From: an uncultured Alphaproteobacteria bacterium
GTDB lineage: Bacteria; Pseudomonadota; Alphaproteobacteria; RF32; CAG-239
DNA length: 64,000 nt
Direction: 5' to 3'
Assembly (NCBI GenBank): GCA_910587405.1
Contig: CAJUKS010000001.1
Span: forward strand, 62,001 to 126,000
Part shown: piece after piece, positions 49,268-58,131 of the stretch
Layout: every line of letters begins with the position of its first letter
How positions within the stretch are numbered: position 1 is the first letter of the stretch
Program-made: the position numbers and the translations under genes
The notes under the pieces: generated by a model
Told to the model about the DNA's origin: nothing
Databases searched by the model: none
The model's input: only the letters and a program-made list of their open reading frames with translations

Positions 49268-49912
49268 ATGGGGTTGTCGGTTAACGGTGAAAACAACCGC
49301 TTGACGATCGTGGTTGAAGGCAGGGAACGCGAACTGACGGAAGAAGTTCCGGGTCTGGATATTGCGGTCGAGGGTAACGATAACCGCGTGCGGATCGAAT
49401 ATCCGCAAACATTTGAAAACAGTCGTCTGAAAATAACAGGAAACGGCAACTGTTTTGAAGCGGCAGCCTCATACCGGCGGACGGACGGTGTTTTTTTCTG
49501 TCTTGGTGACGGTTGCCGGATCAGCATCGGCCGCAATTGTTTTTTCAATCGCGATATTGCGGTGCTGGCCAAAGAAAAGAAGGCGGTTTCGGTTGTCTTC
49601 GGCGATGACGTCATTGTCGGTACCGGCACGATTATCCGATGCGGCGACGGTCATACGGTGGTGGACGCCGGCAGCCGCGATCCGCTTAACCCGCCGGCGG
49701 ATATTGCGATCGGCAGCCATGTATGGATCGGTGCCCGGTGCATGATCCTCAAAGGGGCGGTGATCGGACGCAATTCGATTGTGGGCGCGATGTCACTGGT
49801 AAATAAAAAGTTTGCGCAACCGAATCAGATACTGGCCGGTGTTCCGGCTGCCGTGATTCGTTGCGGGGTTGACTGGGATATGGCCGATTATGCGTCTTAT
49901 ACCGAAATCTGA
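49268..49912 (+). CDS. Left-handed beta-helix acyltransferase
   Basis: A 214-residue hexapeptide-repeat protein. Imperfect hexads such as GNDNRVRI, GDGCRISIGRNC and IGSHVWIGARCMILKGAVIGRNSIVGAMSLVNK form the parallel beta-helix of the LacA/CysE acetyltransferase type, with VWIGARC and NQILAGVPAAVIR as the usual ending. Likely acetylates a sugar or sugar nucleotide in polysaccharide synthesis. Ribosome site TAGGAGAAGATT. Operon partner is the upstream phosphatase. Confidence 0.85.
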   Translation: MGLSVNGENNRLTIVVEGRERELTEEVPGLDIAVEGNDNRVRIEYPQTFENSRLKITGNGNCFEAAASYRRTDGVFFCLGDGCRISIGRNCFFNRDIAVLAKEKKAVSVVFGDDVIVGTGTIIRCGDGHTVVDAGSRDPLNPPADIAIGSHVWIGARCMILKGAVIGRNSIVGAMSLVNKKFAQPNQILAGVPAAVIRCGVDWDMADYASYTEI

Positions 49913-50030
49913 GTACGGTTGTCAAATCTGAAAATAGTAGAAGACGGTGGCTGCCCCGTGTCGGAAGATGACTAAAACACCCGTGTGTTTCACTTGTTTT
50001 TCTCGTTGTTAAAAATAATTGCCAAAAATA

Positions 50031-50059
50031 TTGACAAATCGCTTGTAAGGTTTTATAAG
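50031..50059 (+). promoter_or_regulatory. Strong promoter of the M16-like gene
   Basis: TTGACA, 17-base spacer, TATAAG, with about 40 bases of AT-rich leader before the ATG at 50107. Confidence 0.75.
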
Positions 50060-50106
50060 CTTTGTTTGTAGTTAACAATTATTTATTCATTTTTATTTTC
50101 ATACAT

Positions 50107-51318
50107 ATGGAAAAGTTTAAATTGAACAATGGTGTAACCGTTGTTATCGCGAATCGCGTGTCGGAAGTTCTTTCCGTGTCTGTAACCGTCAACGTCGGCC
50201 ATGTAAACGAGCCCAAGCTCGGAATCGCCGCCCTGTACGAAAACGTCCTGATGAAGCAGGTAAGCCGTGTTCAAACGGTCTACGGCGGCACCATCACCAG
50301 TTTTCTGACCGGCTGTCCCGCTGACGAACTCGGCATGACAATGTCGAAAATGGCCAACCTGATCAAGGCGCCTCATCTGGGGATCGATCTGATCGAAGCC
50401 GCCGCCTACGACATTGTCAAACATACGCGTGATCTGGCGCCGGTGCTGAAGCGACAGATGAAACTGCTCTACAAGCACACGGCCTTCGGTAAGAAACGCG
50501 TGCTGTGGGATACGGACAGTTACATCGCCGCCGTCGAAAGCTATTCGGTTGACGATCTGCGGGAATTTGCCGCCAAGTACTATACCGGAAAGAATCTGGT
50601 CGTTGTCATTGCCGGTGCCGGTGTCGACAAGGAAAATGTCCGTACACTGGCCGAGAAGTATTTCGGCGATGTTGTCGAAGGTGAACGTCATCGCCTGGTC
50701 AAGAACATGTACACCGGCGGTTACAGCCGAATTTGTTCTTACGACGACTACCGTCAGGTTATGATGGGCTGGGACGTGACCGAAATCAAGAACTCGCCCG
50801 AAGCCAACGTGATGATGTCGATGCTGGCCGGTCGTCTCGAACGTTCGTTCAACGAAGCGGAAGATCCGCAAAATCCCGGCAAGAAAATCATGCGCCCCAC
50901 CGATGCGCAGATCGAAGTGAAAATCGCCGGCTATTACGGCCGCCGTACGCTGCGTATTTCGGTAACGTCGTCCCAGCTTTCGGTAAACGCAATCATCGAT
51001 ACCGTCTGCCGGAACATCAACCGCCTGTGTGGGAGCGAAGCTTCCGACCGCCGGATGGAAACATCGAGAAACCGCGCGATGTCGGAGAAACTGTTCCTGT
51101 TTTCACAACCGCAGGATGCCGCTGTGGAAACCGCATGGCAGGTGCTCGGCCGAGGCGATATGTATGACGTCAATGCCCGTATCAACTTCATCTGGGGAGT
51201 TACGGCACATGATGTCAAAATCGTTTCGCGGGAGATTTTCTCGACGCCGCTGACAATGGTTGCTTGTACCAACGAGCCTCACTATTCCTATGAGGAAGTG
51301 CAGGAAAAGCTAAAGTAA
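50107..51318 (+). CDS. M16 (pitrilysin)-like protein lacking the zinc motif
   Basis: A 403-residue protein with the M16 fold pattern: FKLNNGVTVVI, VTVNVGHVNEPK, then, where active members have HxxEH, the sequence ALYEN, so both zinc histidines are lost. Later TVYGGTITSFLTGCP, YYTGKNLVVVIAGAGVDKENV and EKYFGDVV are typical. Non-catalytic M16 homologues usually pair with an active partner; none is next to it. The leader lacks a Shine-Dalgarno and C-ending codons look enriched. No signal peptide. It may be a binding subunit or chaperone. Confidence 0.75.
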   Translation: MEKFKLNNGVTVVIANRVSEVLSVSVTVNVGHVNEPKLGIAALYENVLMKQVSRVQTVYGGTITSFLTGCPADELGMTMSKMANLIKAPHLGIDLIEAAAYDIVKHTRDLAPVLKRQMKLLYKHTAFGKKRVLWDTDSYIAAVESYSVDDLREFAAKYYTGKNLVVVIAGAGVDKENVRTLAEKYFGDVVEGERHRLVKNMYTGGYSRICSYDDYRQVMMGWDVTEIKNSPEANVMMSMLAGRLERSFNEAEDPQNPGKKIMRPTDAQIEVKIAGYYGRRTLRISVTSSQLSVNAIIDTVCRNINRLCGSEASDRRMETSRNRAMSEKLFLFSQPQDAAVETAWQVLGRGDMYDVNARINFIWGVTAHDVKIVSREIFSTPLTMVACTNEPHYSYEEVQEKLK

Positions 51319-51340
51319 AAAAACTTTTTCCATTCAAAAA

Positions 51341-51371
51341 AAGAGACTGCCGCGGGCAGCCTCTTTTTTTA
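51341..51371 (+). terminator. Intrinsic terminator of the M16-like gene
   Basis: GAG-A-CTGCC and GGCAG-C-CTC with loop GCG and one internal mismatch, followed by seven or more Ts. Confidence 0.8.
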
Positions 51372-51507
51372 TTTTGTTTTCGTAAATAGCCGGGATTTTC
51401 AACTGAAAAAAGACATTTTGCGCCAAAGAAGAACATCACGGCTTGTATATTTGAAAAAAATGGCTTACCTTATCGTCAGTATATAATTTTGATAAGGAGA
51501 AAAATTG

Positions 51508-52989
51508 ATGCGTTTAGCTTCCTGGCTTTTGATGGGCTGTGTCGGTCTGTCTGCAGCGGCTTCGGCGGCCGAAAATACGGTTGGAGACAGTCAAAAAACA
51601 GATCTGGAAATCAGTATTTACAATAATAATCTGGCGTTAGTGAAAGACCGTCGGACAGTAGACTTGAAACAGGGAATCAATGATATTGCCTTTGAAGGCG
51701 TGGCCACGCAGATCAAACCGGAGACCGCACTGTTGGATGCGCCGGGAATTAAGGTGCTGGAGCAAAATTATGACTATGATCTTCTGACCGCAAACAACAT
51801 TATTGACAAATCGGTCGGGCAAACCGTCAAAACCGTTGTTTCCAACCCGACAACCGGCCAGAACATTTATGACAGCGCCGAAATTGTCAGTGCCGTTTAC
51901 GGGCAACCCTTGTTAAAGTTCAATTATGGAATTGAAACTCATTTTCCCGGCCGTCTGGTATTTGAAAAGTTGCCCGACAGCCTGCGCAGCGAACCGACGC
52001 TGGTGGCAAAAATCGACAGCAGCAGTGCGGCATCCAAAAGTATATCGCTGGCATATTTGACCAACGGTATCAGCTGGAAAACAAACTATGTTGCCAAAGT
52101 GGTTTCCAACAATAAGCTCAATCTGACCGGTTGGGTGACAATCAACAACGAATCGGGAACGGATTACAGCAATGCCAAAGTGCAGCTGATTGCCGGAGAT
52201 GTGAACCAGGTGAGCAGCGACAGCGGGGTACGGCCGTTGATGATGATGGCAAAAGCGACGCGGGCAATGAACGGTTATGCGGTGGCGGAAAGCGCTGCCG
52301 GCGCACCGCAGAGCCTGAGCGGTTATCACTTGTACAACCTGCCGATGAAGACGGATATTAAAGATAAGCAGACCAAACAAATCAGTTTGTTGGAAAAAAA
52401 TGACGTCGTTTATAAAAAAGAAGCCTACATGAATTCGCCGCTTTATTTTAACGTCAATTATACGCCCGAATTCCGCCAGCAGCATCCGGAAATGATTTAT
52501 ATTCTGCAAAATAAGGAAAGTGACAATCTGGGAATTCCGCTGCCGTCGGGCATTGTGCGTTTTTATGAAAACGACAATGACGGCAATATGCAGTTTATCG
52601 GCGAAAATTCGATTTCCCATGTGGCCAAAGGGGAAGAAATGCGTCTCAATCTGGGCAGTTATTTTAATATTTTCGTCAACGGAAAAATTAAAAAAGTTAC
52701 CAAGCTTTCCGAAAACAAAACTCAGGAAGCCGATAATGCCTGTATCACCGTGACGACCCGGTATGCCTATGATGCCGAAGTCAGTTTTAACAATGCCAAT
52801 ACCTATGCTCAGGAGGTGGTTTTTGAACAAGGTATTGCCAACGACATGAAGGTCGAAAGCGCCAGCATTGACGGCCGCTTGAAAGATGCCGGCACTTATG
52901 CATGGAAAGTGACGATCCCGGCCGAAGGCAAACAGACGCTTACTTTCAGGGTTGTTGCGCCGTATAAGAAACGCAGCTGCGGCAAATAA
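51508..52989 (+). CDS. DUF4139 domain protein, exported
   Basis: A 493-residue protein with a signal peptide (about 1-21, ending ASAAE). The family pattern is clear: ISIYNNNLALVKDRR near the start (N-terminal domain) and the C-terminal DUF4139 with SISLAYLTNGISWKTNYVAKV, LTGWVTINNESGTDYSNAKVQLIAGD and TFRVVAPYKK at the end. Function of the family is unknown; members are periplasmic or surface proteins. The ATG at 51508 has AAGGAGAAAAATTG; an in-frame TTG one codon upstream is less likely. Confidence 0.87.
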   Translation: MRLASWLLMGCVGLSAAASAAENTVGDSQKTDLEISIYNNNLALVKDRRTVDLKQGINDIAFEGVATQIKPETALLDAPGIKVLEQNYDYDLLTANNIIDKSVGQTVKTVVSNPTTGQNIYDSAEIVSAVYGQPLLKFNYGIETHFPGRLVFEKLPDSLRSEPTLVAKIDSSSAASKSISLAYLTNGISWKTNYVAKVVSNNKLNLTGWVTINNESGTDYSNAKVQLIAGDVNQVSSDSGVRPLMMMAKATRAMNGYAVAESAAGAPQSLSGYHLYNLPMKTDIKDKQTKQISLLEKNDVVYKKEAYMNSPLYFNVNYTPEFRQQHPEMIYILQNKESDNLGIPLPSGIVRFYENDNDGNMQFIGENSISHVAKGEEMRLNLGSYFNIFVNGKIKKVTKLSENKTQEADNACITVTTRYAYDAEVSFNNANTYAQEVVFEQGIANDMKVESASIDGRLKDAGTYAWKVTIPAEGKQTLTFRVVAPYKKRSCGK

Positions 52990-53011
52990 GAAATGTGTCT
53001 GCCGTTTAAGG

Positions 53012-53040
53012 AAAAGCCCCGATTTAGATCGGGGTTTTTT
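53012..53040. terminator. Terminator between the DUF4139 and LysR genes
   Basis: CCCCGAT and ATCGGGG with a 4-base loop and flanking A and T runs; serves the convergent pair. Confidence 0.85.
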
Positions 53041-53042
53041 CT

Positions 53043-53921
53043 TTACATTTTTTCAAAAACCTCTTTCAGGTAGTTGATCACGGCACGAACCCGCGGCAGG
53101 TCTTTGGTCTTTTTGTGGCATGACAGATAGAGGCTGATATGACATATTTTGTTGAAGTTGTCGAGACAAACCAGCCCTTCATCGGCAAAACGGGTCGGCA
53201 TGATGCAAATTCCGGCATTGTTTTTAACTGCGTCGATTATGGAACCGCTGGAGTTGGAAGTATAACAGACCTTTTCGGCTTTCTTTAAAATTTCGCGGTA
53301 TTCTTTGTCATAATAGCTCATGCCCGACTTGCAGACAATCCGGTGATTTTTGATAATGTCTTCAATGTCTTGCGGATAACCGTTTTCCGACAGATATTGC
53401 GGCGAGGCAAATAATTTGCATTCAATTTGTTTGACCGCCAGCGAGACGACGTCTTTTTCGCGCGGTTCGCTGTAAGAAATGCCGATGTCTAAATCGTTGT
53501 AACAAAGTTTAAGGCTGTCCTGAAACATCATCGTCTGAATTTGTACTTTTGGATAGCGGGTAAAGAACTTGTCAATCTGATACAAAATACAATTGGCGCT
53601 GACACCGATGTCCATGCCGACTTTTACCAACCCCGAAGCGGTGTTGTTTTCGGGTTTTTCGGCATATATTTTCATCAGAATTTCTTTGATCTCGGAAGTG
53701 CTGCTGACAACGTTGCGTCCTTTAGGCGTAAGTTGGCAGCCGAGTCCGGAACTGATCACCAACTGAAAACCGAGTTCGGCTTCCAGATTGTTAATGTATT
53801 TGTTCAAGGTATCGACCGAAGAGCCGATTGATTGAGCAGCTTTGCGTTTGCTGCTGTGTTCATGTACCGCTGCCAACATAAACAGACTTTCTATATTTTG
53901 CACGTCTTTGCGATTTATCAT
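53043..53921 (-). CDS. LysR family transcriptional regulator
   Basis: A 292-residue regulator. The N-terminal helix-turn-helix lies at about 10-65 (HEHSSKRKAAQSIGSSVDTLNKYINNLEAELG), and the remainder is a LysR substrate-binding domain (VKVGMDIGVSANCILY, LDIGISYSEPREKDVVSL, ACKSGMSYY-like VCKSGMSYYDKEY). Recognition helix and domain order are standard. No target genes are obvious; it is convergent with the DUF4139 gene and followed on its strand by nothing close. Confidence 0.88.
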   Translation of the reverse strand: MINRKDVQNIESLFMLAAVHEHSSKRKAAQSIGSSVDTLNKYINNLEAELGFQLVISSGLGCQLTPKGRNVVSSTSEIKEILMKIYAEKPENNTASGLVKVGMDIGVSANCILYQIDKFFTRYPKVQIQTMMFQDSLKLCYNDLDIGISYSEPREKDVVSLAVKQIECKLFASPQYLSENGYPQDIEDIIKNHRIVCKSGMSYYDKEYREILKKAEKVCYTSNSSGSIIDAVKNNAGICIMPTRFADEGLVCLDNFNKICHISLYLSCHKKTKDLPRVRAVINYLKEVFEKM

Positions 53922-54094
53922 GGGCTTTCTTTCTTGCTAATAGTAGATTTAATATAATTAATGTCGGATTAGTTGTAGAAAAGATCATACAATCTAGTCG
54001 TGCGTAGTCAATAAGAAAGTTTAGGATTTAAATAGAAAAATTGTTATATACCAAAGTTTTATTTTTATAAAAATGTCAGAATTTCGGTTTAAAT

Positions 54095-55180
54095 TCACCT
54101 TAAAATAGAAACTGCCAGTTCAATGTCCGCTTTCATATTTTCACGGCTTTCCTGTCCGCATTTAAGGTTGGTAAAGGCGGTAGCGCGGTCGATACGGATG
54201 TTTTCCACCGCATGATAAGTGCAGTAATCGGGGATAAGGCCGATTTTATCGATTTTCTGCCCGGATGGCGTGTAAAAATGAGCTGTGGTAAGCGCCAGTC
54301 TGCCGCCGTTGGCAAAACTGTACATTTCCTGAATGCTGCCTTTGCCGAAACTGTTGGTTCCGACCAGTTTGGCCTGAGCCTGTTCCATGAGCGCGGCGGC
54401 AACCACTTCGGCGGAAGAAGCGGTGTTACCGTCGATCAGGATAACGATCGGCAGGCTGAAACCGTCATTGTCTTCGGCGTTGTAGTATTTGACCGAGCTT
54501 TCGTCGCGTCCTTTGACCGAAGCGACGATGCCCCCGTCGATAAACAGTGCGGCCACGTCAATGGCGGCCGTCAGCAGGCCGCCGCGATTGCCGCGCAGGT
54601 CGAGGATAAGCCCCTGAGCCTGTGGATAATCGTTTAAGGCGGTGACGATATTTTGACGGGTCGCGGTGTTAAAAGTTCCTATTTTGAGGTATAGGACATT
54701 GCCGAACATCCGGCGCCCGAACGAACGAATCGGTTTGGGCTGCGAATCCGGTTCGGGATCGAGTTCGGAATAATAATGAGAATTGTCCTCCAGACTTTCC
54801 GCGGCCGCGGCCATGACTTTTTCCAACAGTTCAAAATCACGTTCGGCGGCGTGGGGAGATTTTTTAACCGCGGTTTCCAGCACTTTGAGCGTCAGATCGC
54901 TCCAAGCTTTGACATCGCCGTTTTCCTTCGGTTTATGCCATAATCCGGCCTGCTGTTTTTTGTAATAGAGATAAATCATTTCTTTGCCGTTGGCAAACAG
55001 CAGTTCGCGGTCAATTGCCGAAAGCCCCTCGAGAGCGCCGGTTGCCAGCCGTTCGGCACTGACCGGTTCGGCATGTTTTTCCATAATCGTGGAATAGAAC
55101 GAAGCAAGCAGGGCGCGGTCATCGGCTTGCAAATTGAAGGAAAAAACAAGACAGAAGGCAAATACTAACAATTTCGGCAT
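54095..55180 (-). CDS. S41 C-terminal processing peptidase without clear PDZ
   Basis: A 361-residue serine peptidase of the S41 (Ctp/Tsp) family with a signal peptide (about 1-20). The catalytic region shows GLILDLRGNRGGLL, NTASSAEVVAAALMEQ (nucleophile Ser) and SFGKGSIQEM (Lys of the dyad). The region where a PDZ domain normally precedes the peptidase (about residues 110-150) is too short, so PDZ seems missing or reduced. The ATG at 55180 follows the rnr stop by 2 bases; TTG at 55186 is an alternative. Probably periplasmic. Confidence 0.88.
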   Translation of the reverse strand: MPKLLVFAFCLVFSFNLQADDRALLASFYSTIMEKHAEPVSAERLATGALEGLSAIDRELLFANGKEMIYLYYKKQQAGLWHKPKENGDVKAWSDLTLKVLETAVKKSPHAAERDFELLEKVMAAAAESLEDNSHYYSELDPEPDSQPKPIRSFGRRMFGNVLYLKIGTFNTATRQNIVTALNDYPQAQGLILDLRGNRGGLLTAAIDVAALFIDGGIVASVKGRDESSVKYYNAEDNDGFSLPIVILIDGNTASSAEVVAAALMEQAQAKLVGTNSFGKGSIQEMYSFANGGRLALTTAHFYTPSGQKIDKIGLIPDYCTYHAVENIRIDRATAFTNLKCGQESRENMKADIELAVSILR

Positions 55181-55182
55181 TT

Positions 55183-57222
55183 TCAAACAGACTTTCGTTC
55201 TTTTTTGCGTGAAGAAGTTTTAAGAGGTTTGCGGTTTTTGGAGCGTTTCGAAGAAGCTTTTTTGGTTTTTGGCTTTTGGGGAAAGGCATCCGGTTCGGGA
55301 AGATAACGGAAAATCAGACCGCCGGTGACGGGCGCAGCCTCAACCAACGTCGCGGTCAGAGTCTGTCCGAGACGAAATTTCTGTTTACCGTCAACGCCGC
55401 GCAAACAGCTGCCGGCATCCAAAAGCCGGTAATAGTCGCGGGGAAGGCTGCGCATCGGAATCAGACCTTCGGCCCCGAGATTGTCTATGCGCACAAAAAT
55501 GCCCGCATTGCTCAACCCGCTGACTTTGACTTCAAAATCGGTACCGACCAGCGGCTTTAAATACAATGAAAGGTAGCGGGCGGTCAGATCGCGTTCGGCC
55601 GCGACCGCATTGCGTTCGATGACACAAAGATGTTCGGCTGTTTCGTTGAAAGCGCGCGGCGAAGGCAAAGATTCGTTTGCCTCTTCAATCCGGCAGGCGT
55701 TAAGCAGAGCGCGATGGATCAGGAGATCGGCATAGCGGCGAATCGGAGACGTGAAATGAACGTACCGGTCAAGTCCGAGACCGAAATGGCCGATGTTTTC
55801 CGGAGAGTAACGAGCCTGACATTGCAGTCGCAGGATGAGATCGTCGATTCCGGATGCGTTGCCTTTTTGGCGGCAAAGTTCCAGGAGACGGTTAAAATGC
55901 TGAGGTTTGAGGGCGTTATAATCCGGAAGCTTTAGTTTCAAAGTTTCGAGCAGCGGTTTGATTTCTTTCAATTTTTCTTCGGTCGGCCGTTCGTGGACGC
56001 GGTACATGACCGGCAGCTTCGACTGTTGCAGGCGTCGCGCGGCGGCAACGTTGGCGGCGATCATAAATTCTTCGATGATTTTATGGCTGGTCAGCGGCTG
56101 CTGTTTTTCCACCGCCTGAATGGTGCCGTCTTTGGCAAAGCGGATTTTGATTTCGGTGGTTTCAAGCTCTAAAGTTCCGCGGTGGCGACGCGCTTTTTCA
56201 AAAGCAAAATAAGCTTCGTACAGCGGCTGCAGAACTTTGGTAAAAAGTTTTTTGGTTTGGGCGTTAAAACTGCCGTTGATTGCGGCTTCCACTTCTTTAT
56301 AGGTCAGACGGGCCGCCGATTTGATGACGGCGCGCTTAAATTCCCACCGCAACAGATTGCCTTCGTGGTCAATCTGCATCAGACAGGCCAGAACCGGACG
56401 CCGCACGCCCGGATTGAGCGAACATAAATCGTTGCTTAATATTTCCGGCAGCATCGGAATAACCGTCTGCGGCAGATAGACCGAATTGCCGCGGCGGCAT
56501 GCTTCGCGGTCCAGACAACTGCCGGGACGAACGTAGAAAGAAACGTCGGCAATGGCAACGATAATGTCAAACCCTTCCGGGGTGCGGGCTGCGTAAACGG
56601 CATCGTCAAAATCGCGGGAATCGTCGCCGTCAATGGTTACCAGCGGCAAATGGGCAAGGCTGATGCGATCATTGTTTTCAAAATTGTCGAAACGCCGGCA
56701 TTCTTTAAGGATGTCGCGGTCGAAGACGTGCGGCAGTTTGTATTTTTGGGCGATCAGAATTTCGTTAAGCCGTTCCATCGTAAACGGGCCGTAATTTTTA
56801 ATCAGGGCCGCCTCGCGGTTTTTTCCGCCCGCGGTCAATTCTATTTCGACCAAATCGCCGTTTTTAAGCGTTTTGTCGGCGCCGAGCAGGCAGGGTTTGG
56901 CGCCGCGTTCAATCGGGACGACGGTGCAAATATGGTTTTGCCGTTCGACGACGCCGAAGATGTTTTCGCGCGAGATCGCGGTCGGGCCGGAAAGACGGGC
57001 GACCGGTTTGACAAAGCAGCCTGAGGAATTTTTTTTGAATTTGCCCAAAAATTCGTCTCCGACGGTCAGTGCCGGTAGGATGCTGCCGCGTTTAAGCGGG
57101 AATTTTTGCTTGCTGTATTCTCCTTTTTGCGGCGAGGCCCATAATTCGCCGTCGGGGTCGCATTCGATGATCGTAAAGAGAGTATAAGCGGCCGCAGTGT
57201 CGGATGTTTTCTTTTTAATCAT
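55183..57222 (-). CDS. rnr: Ribonuclease R
   Basis: 3'-5' exoribonuclease of 679 residues that degrades structured RNA. After N-terminal cold-shock-like domains, the catalytic RNB domain shows TIDGDDSRDFDDA at about residue 192-205 with the metal aspartates, and HFTSPIRRYADLLIHR later; an S1 domain follows and the last 40 residues are a Lys/Ser-rich basic tail. Start ATG at 57222 overlaps the xth stop by 8 bases, so the two are translationally coupled. The S41 protease follows in the same operon. Confidence 0.95.
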   Translation of the reverse strand: MIKKKTSDTAAAYTLFTIIECDPDGELWASPQKGEYSKQKFPLKRGSILPALTVGDEFLGKFKKNSSGCFVKPVARLSGPTAISRENIFGVVERQNHICTVVPIERGAKPCLLGADKTLKNGDLVEIELTAGGKNREAALIKNYGPFTMERLNEILIAQKYKLPHVFDRDILKECRRFDNFENNDRISLAHLPLVTIDGDDSRDFDDAVYAARTPEGFDIIVAIADVSFYVRPGSCLDREACRRGNSVYLPQTVIPMLPEILSNDLCSLNPGVRRPVLACLMQIDHEGNLLRWEFKRAVIKSAARLTYKEVEAAINGSFNAQTKKLFTKVLQPLYEAYFAFEKARRHRGTLELETTEIKIRFAKDGTIQAVEKQQPLTSHKIIEEFMIAANVAAARRLQQSKLPVMYRVHERPTEEKLKEIKPLLETLKLKLPDYNALKPQHFNRLLELCRQKGNASGIDDLILRLQCQARYSPENIGHFGLGLDRYVHFTSPIRRYADLLIHRALLNACRIEEANESLPSPRAFNETAEHLCVIERNAVAAERDLTARYLSLYLKPLVGTDFEVKVSGLSNAGIFVRIDNLGAEGLIPMRSLPRDYYRLLDAGSCLRGVDGKQKFRLGQTLTATLVEAAPVTGGLIFRYLPEPDAFPQKPKTKKASSKRSKNRKPLKTSSRKKERKSV

Positions 57223-58012
57223 TGCGGAACTCGGCGATCAGAACGGTATGGTCCGAGGGTTTGGCGGCACGGCGCGGCGCTTTGTCAACCGTGCAGGAAA
57301 GCAGCCGATCGGCAGCGGGCGCATTTAAAAACAGATAATCGATCCTCATCCCGAAATCGGCGTTGAGTGAATTGCCCGTATAATCCCAAAAAGTGTAGCC
57401 GGAACTGTCGGGATGGAGGGCGCGAAAGGCGTCGTAAAAGCCGAGATAGCCCAAAGCAGTCAATTTTTGGCGCACTTCGGGGCGGGTCAGGGCATTGCCG
57501 ACAAACCGTTTGGGGTCGTAGACGTCGTTATCGGTCAGGATTACATTGAAATCACCGCCGAGGATAACAGGTTGCGGCAGTTTTTGCAATGTTTCGGCAT
57601 GATGCAGCAGCGCGTCCATCCATTGCTGTTTGTAAAGGTATTTTGAATCGTCTTCGGCATTGTTGTAGGGCGGATTGCCGTTGGGAAGATAGATCGAGGC
57701 AACGCGCCAGTTTTGGCCGTTGTGTTTGATTTCCGCTTCCAGATAACGGGCGTTGGCGTCAGTGAAACCGGGCAAACCTTCGCAGGTTACTTTGATCGGC
57801 GTTTTGCTGAGAATGGCAACACCGTTGTAGCTTTTTTGTCCGAGAATTTGAGCGTTGTAGCCGGCGGCGCGGAGTTCAAAAAAAGGAAAATTGTTGTATT
57901 CGCTTTTAATTTCCTGAACCAACACCACGTCCGGTGCAGCCTCGGCCAACCAGGCGGTCAGGTTTTCGACCCGGGCGTTAATTGAATTCACGTTGTAGGT
58001 GGCAATTTTCAT
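57215..58012 (-). CDS. xth: Exodeoxyribonuclease III
   Basis: Abasic-site endonuclease and 3' exonuclease in base-excision repair, 265 residues. Signature residues are visible: TYNVNSINAR at the start, VLVQEIKSE with the metal-binding Glu, IYLPNGNPP, GGDFNV with catalytic Asp, the FGMRIDYLFL segment and the final SDHTVLIAEF with the catalytic His. It heads the xth-rnr-S41 operon and is divergent from the SPOR gene at 58132. Confidence 0.95.
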   Translation of the reverse strand: MKIATYNVNSINARVENLTAWLAEAAPDVVLVQEIKSEYNNFPFFELRAAGYNAQILGQKSYNGVAILSKTPIKVTCEGLPGFTDANARYLEAEIKHNGQNWRVASIYLPNGNPPYNNAEDDSKYLYKQQWMDALLHHAETLQKLPQPVILGGDFNVILTDNDVYDPKRFVGNALTRPEVRQKLTALGYLGFYDAFRALHPDSSGYTFWDYTGNSLNADFGMRIDYLFLNAPAADRLLSCTVDKAPRRAAKPSDHTVLIAEFRND

Positions 58013-58131
58013 AAATTTATACCTTTACTATTTGATCTTTTATAATGTATATTACTTTTAAATCGATGAAAAGCTAAAAAAACGCCTTTCGTAATAATAT
58101 ATTTAAGGCTGAATAAACAGGAGAAAAGATA

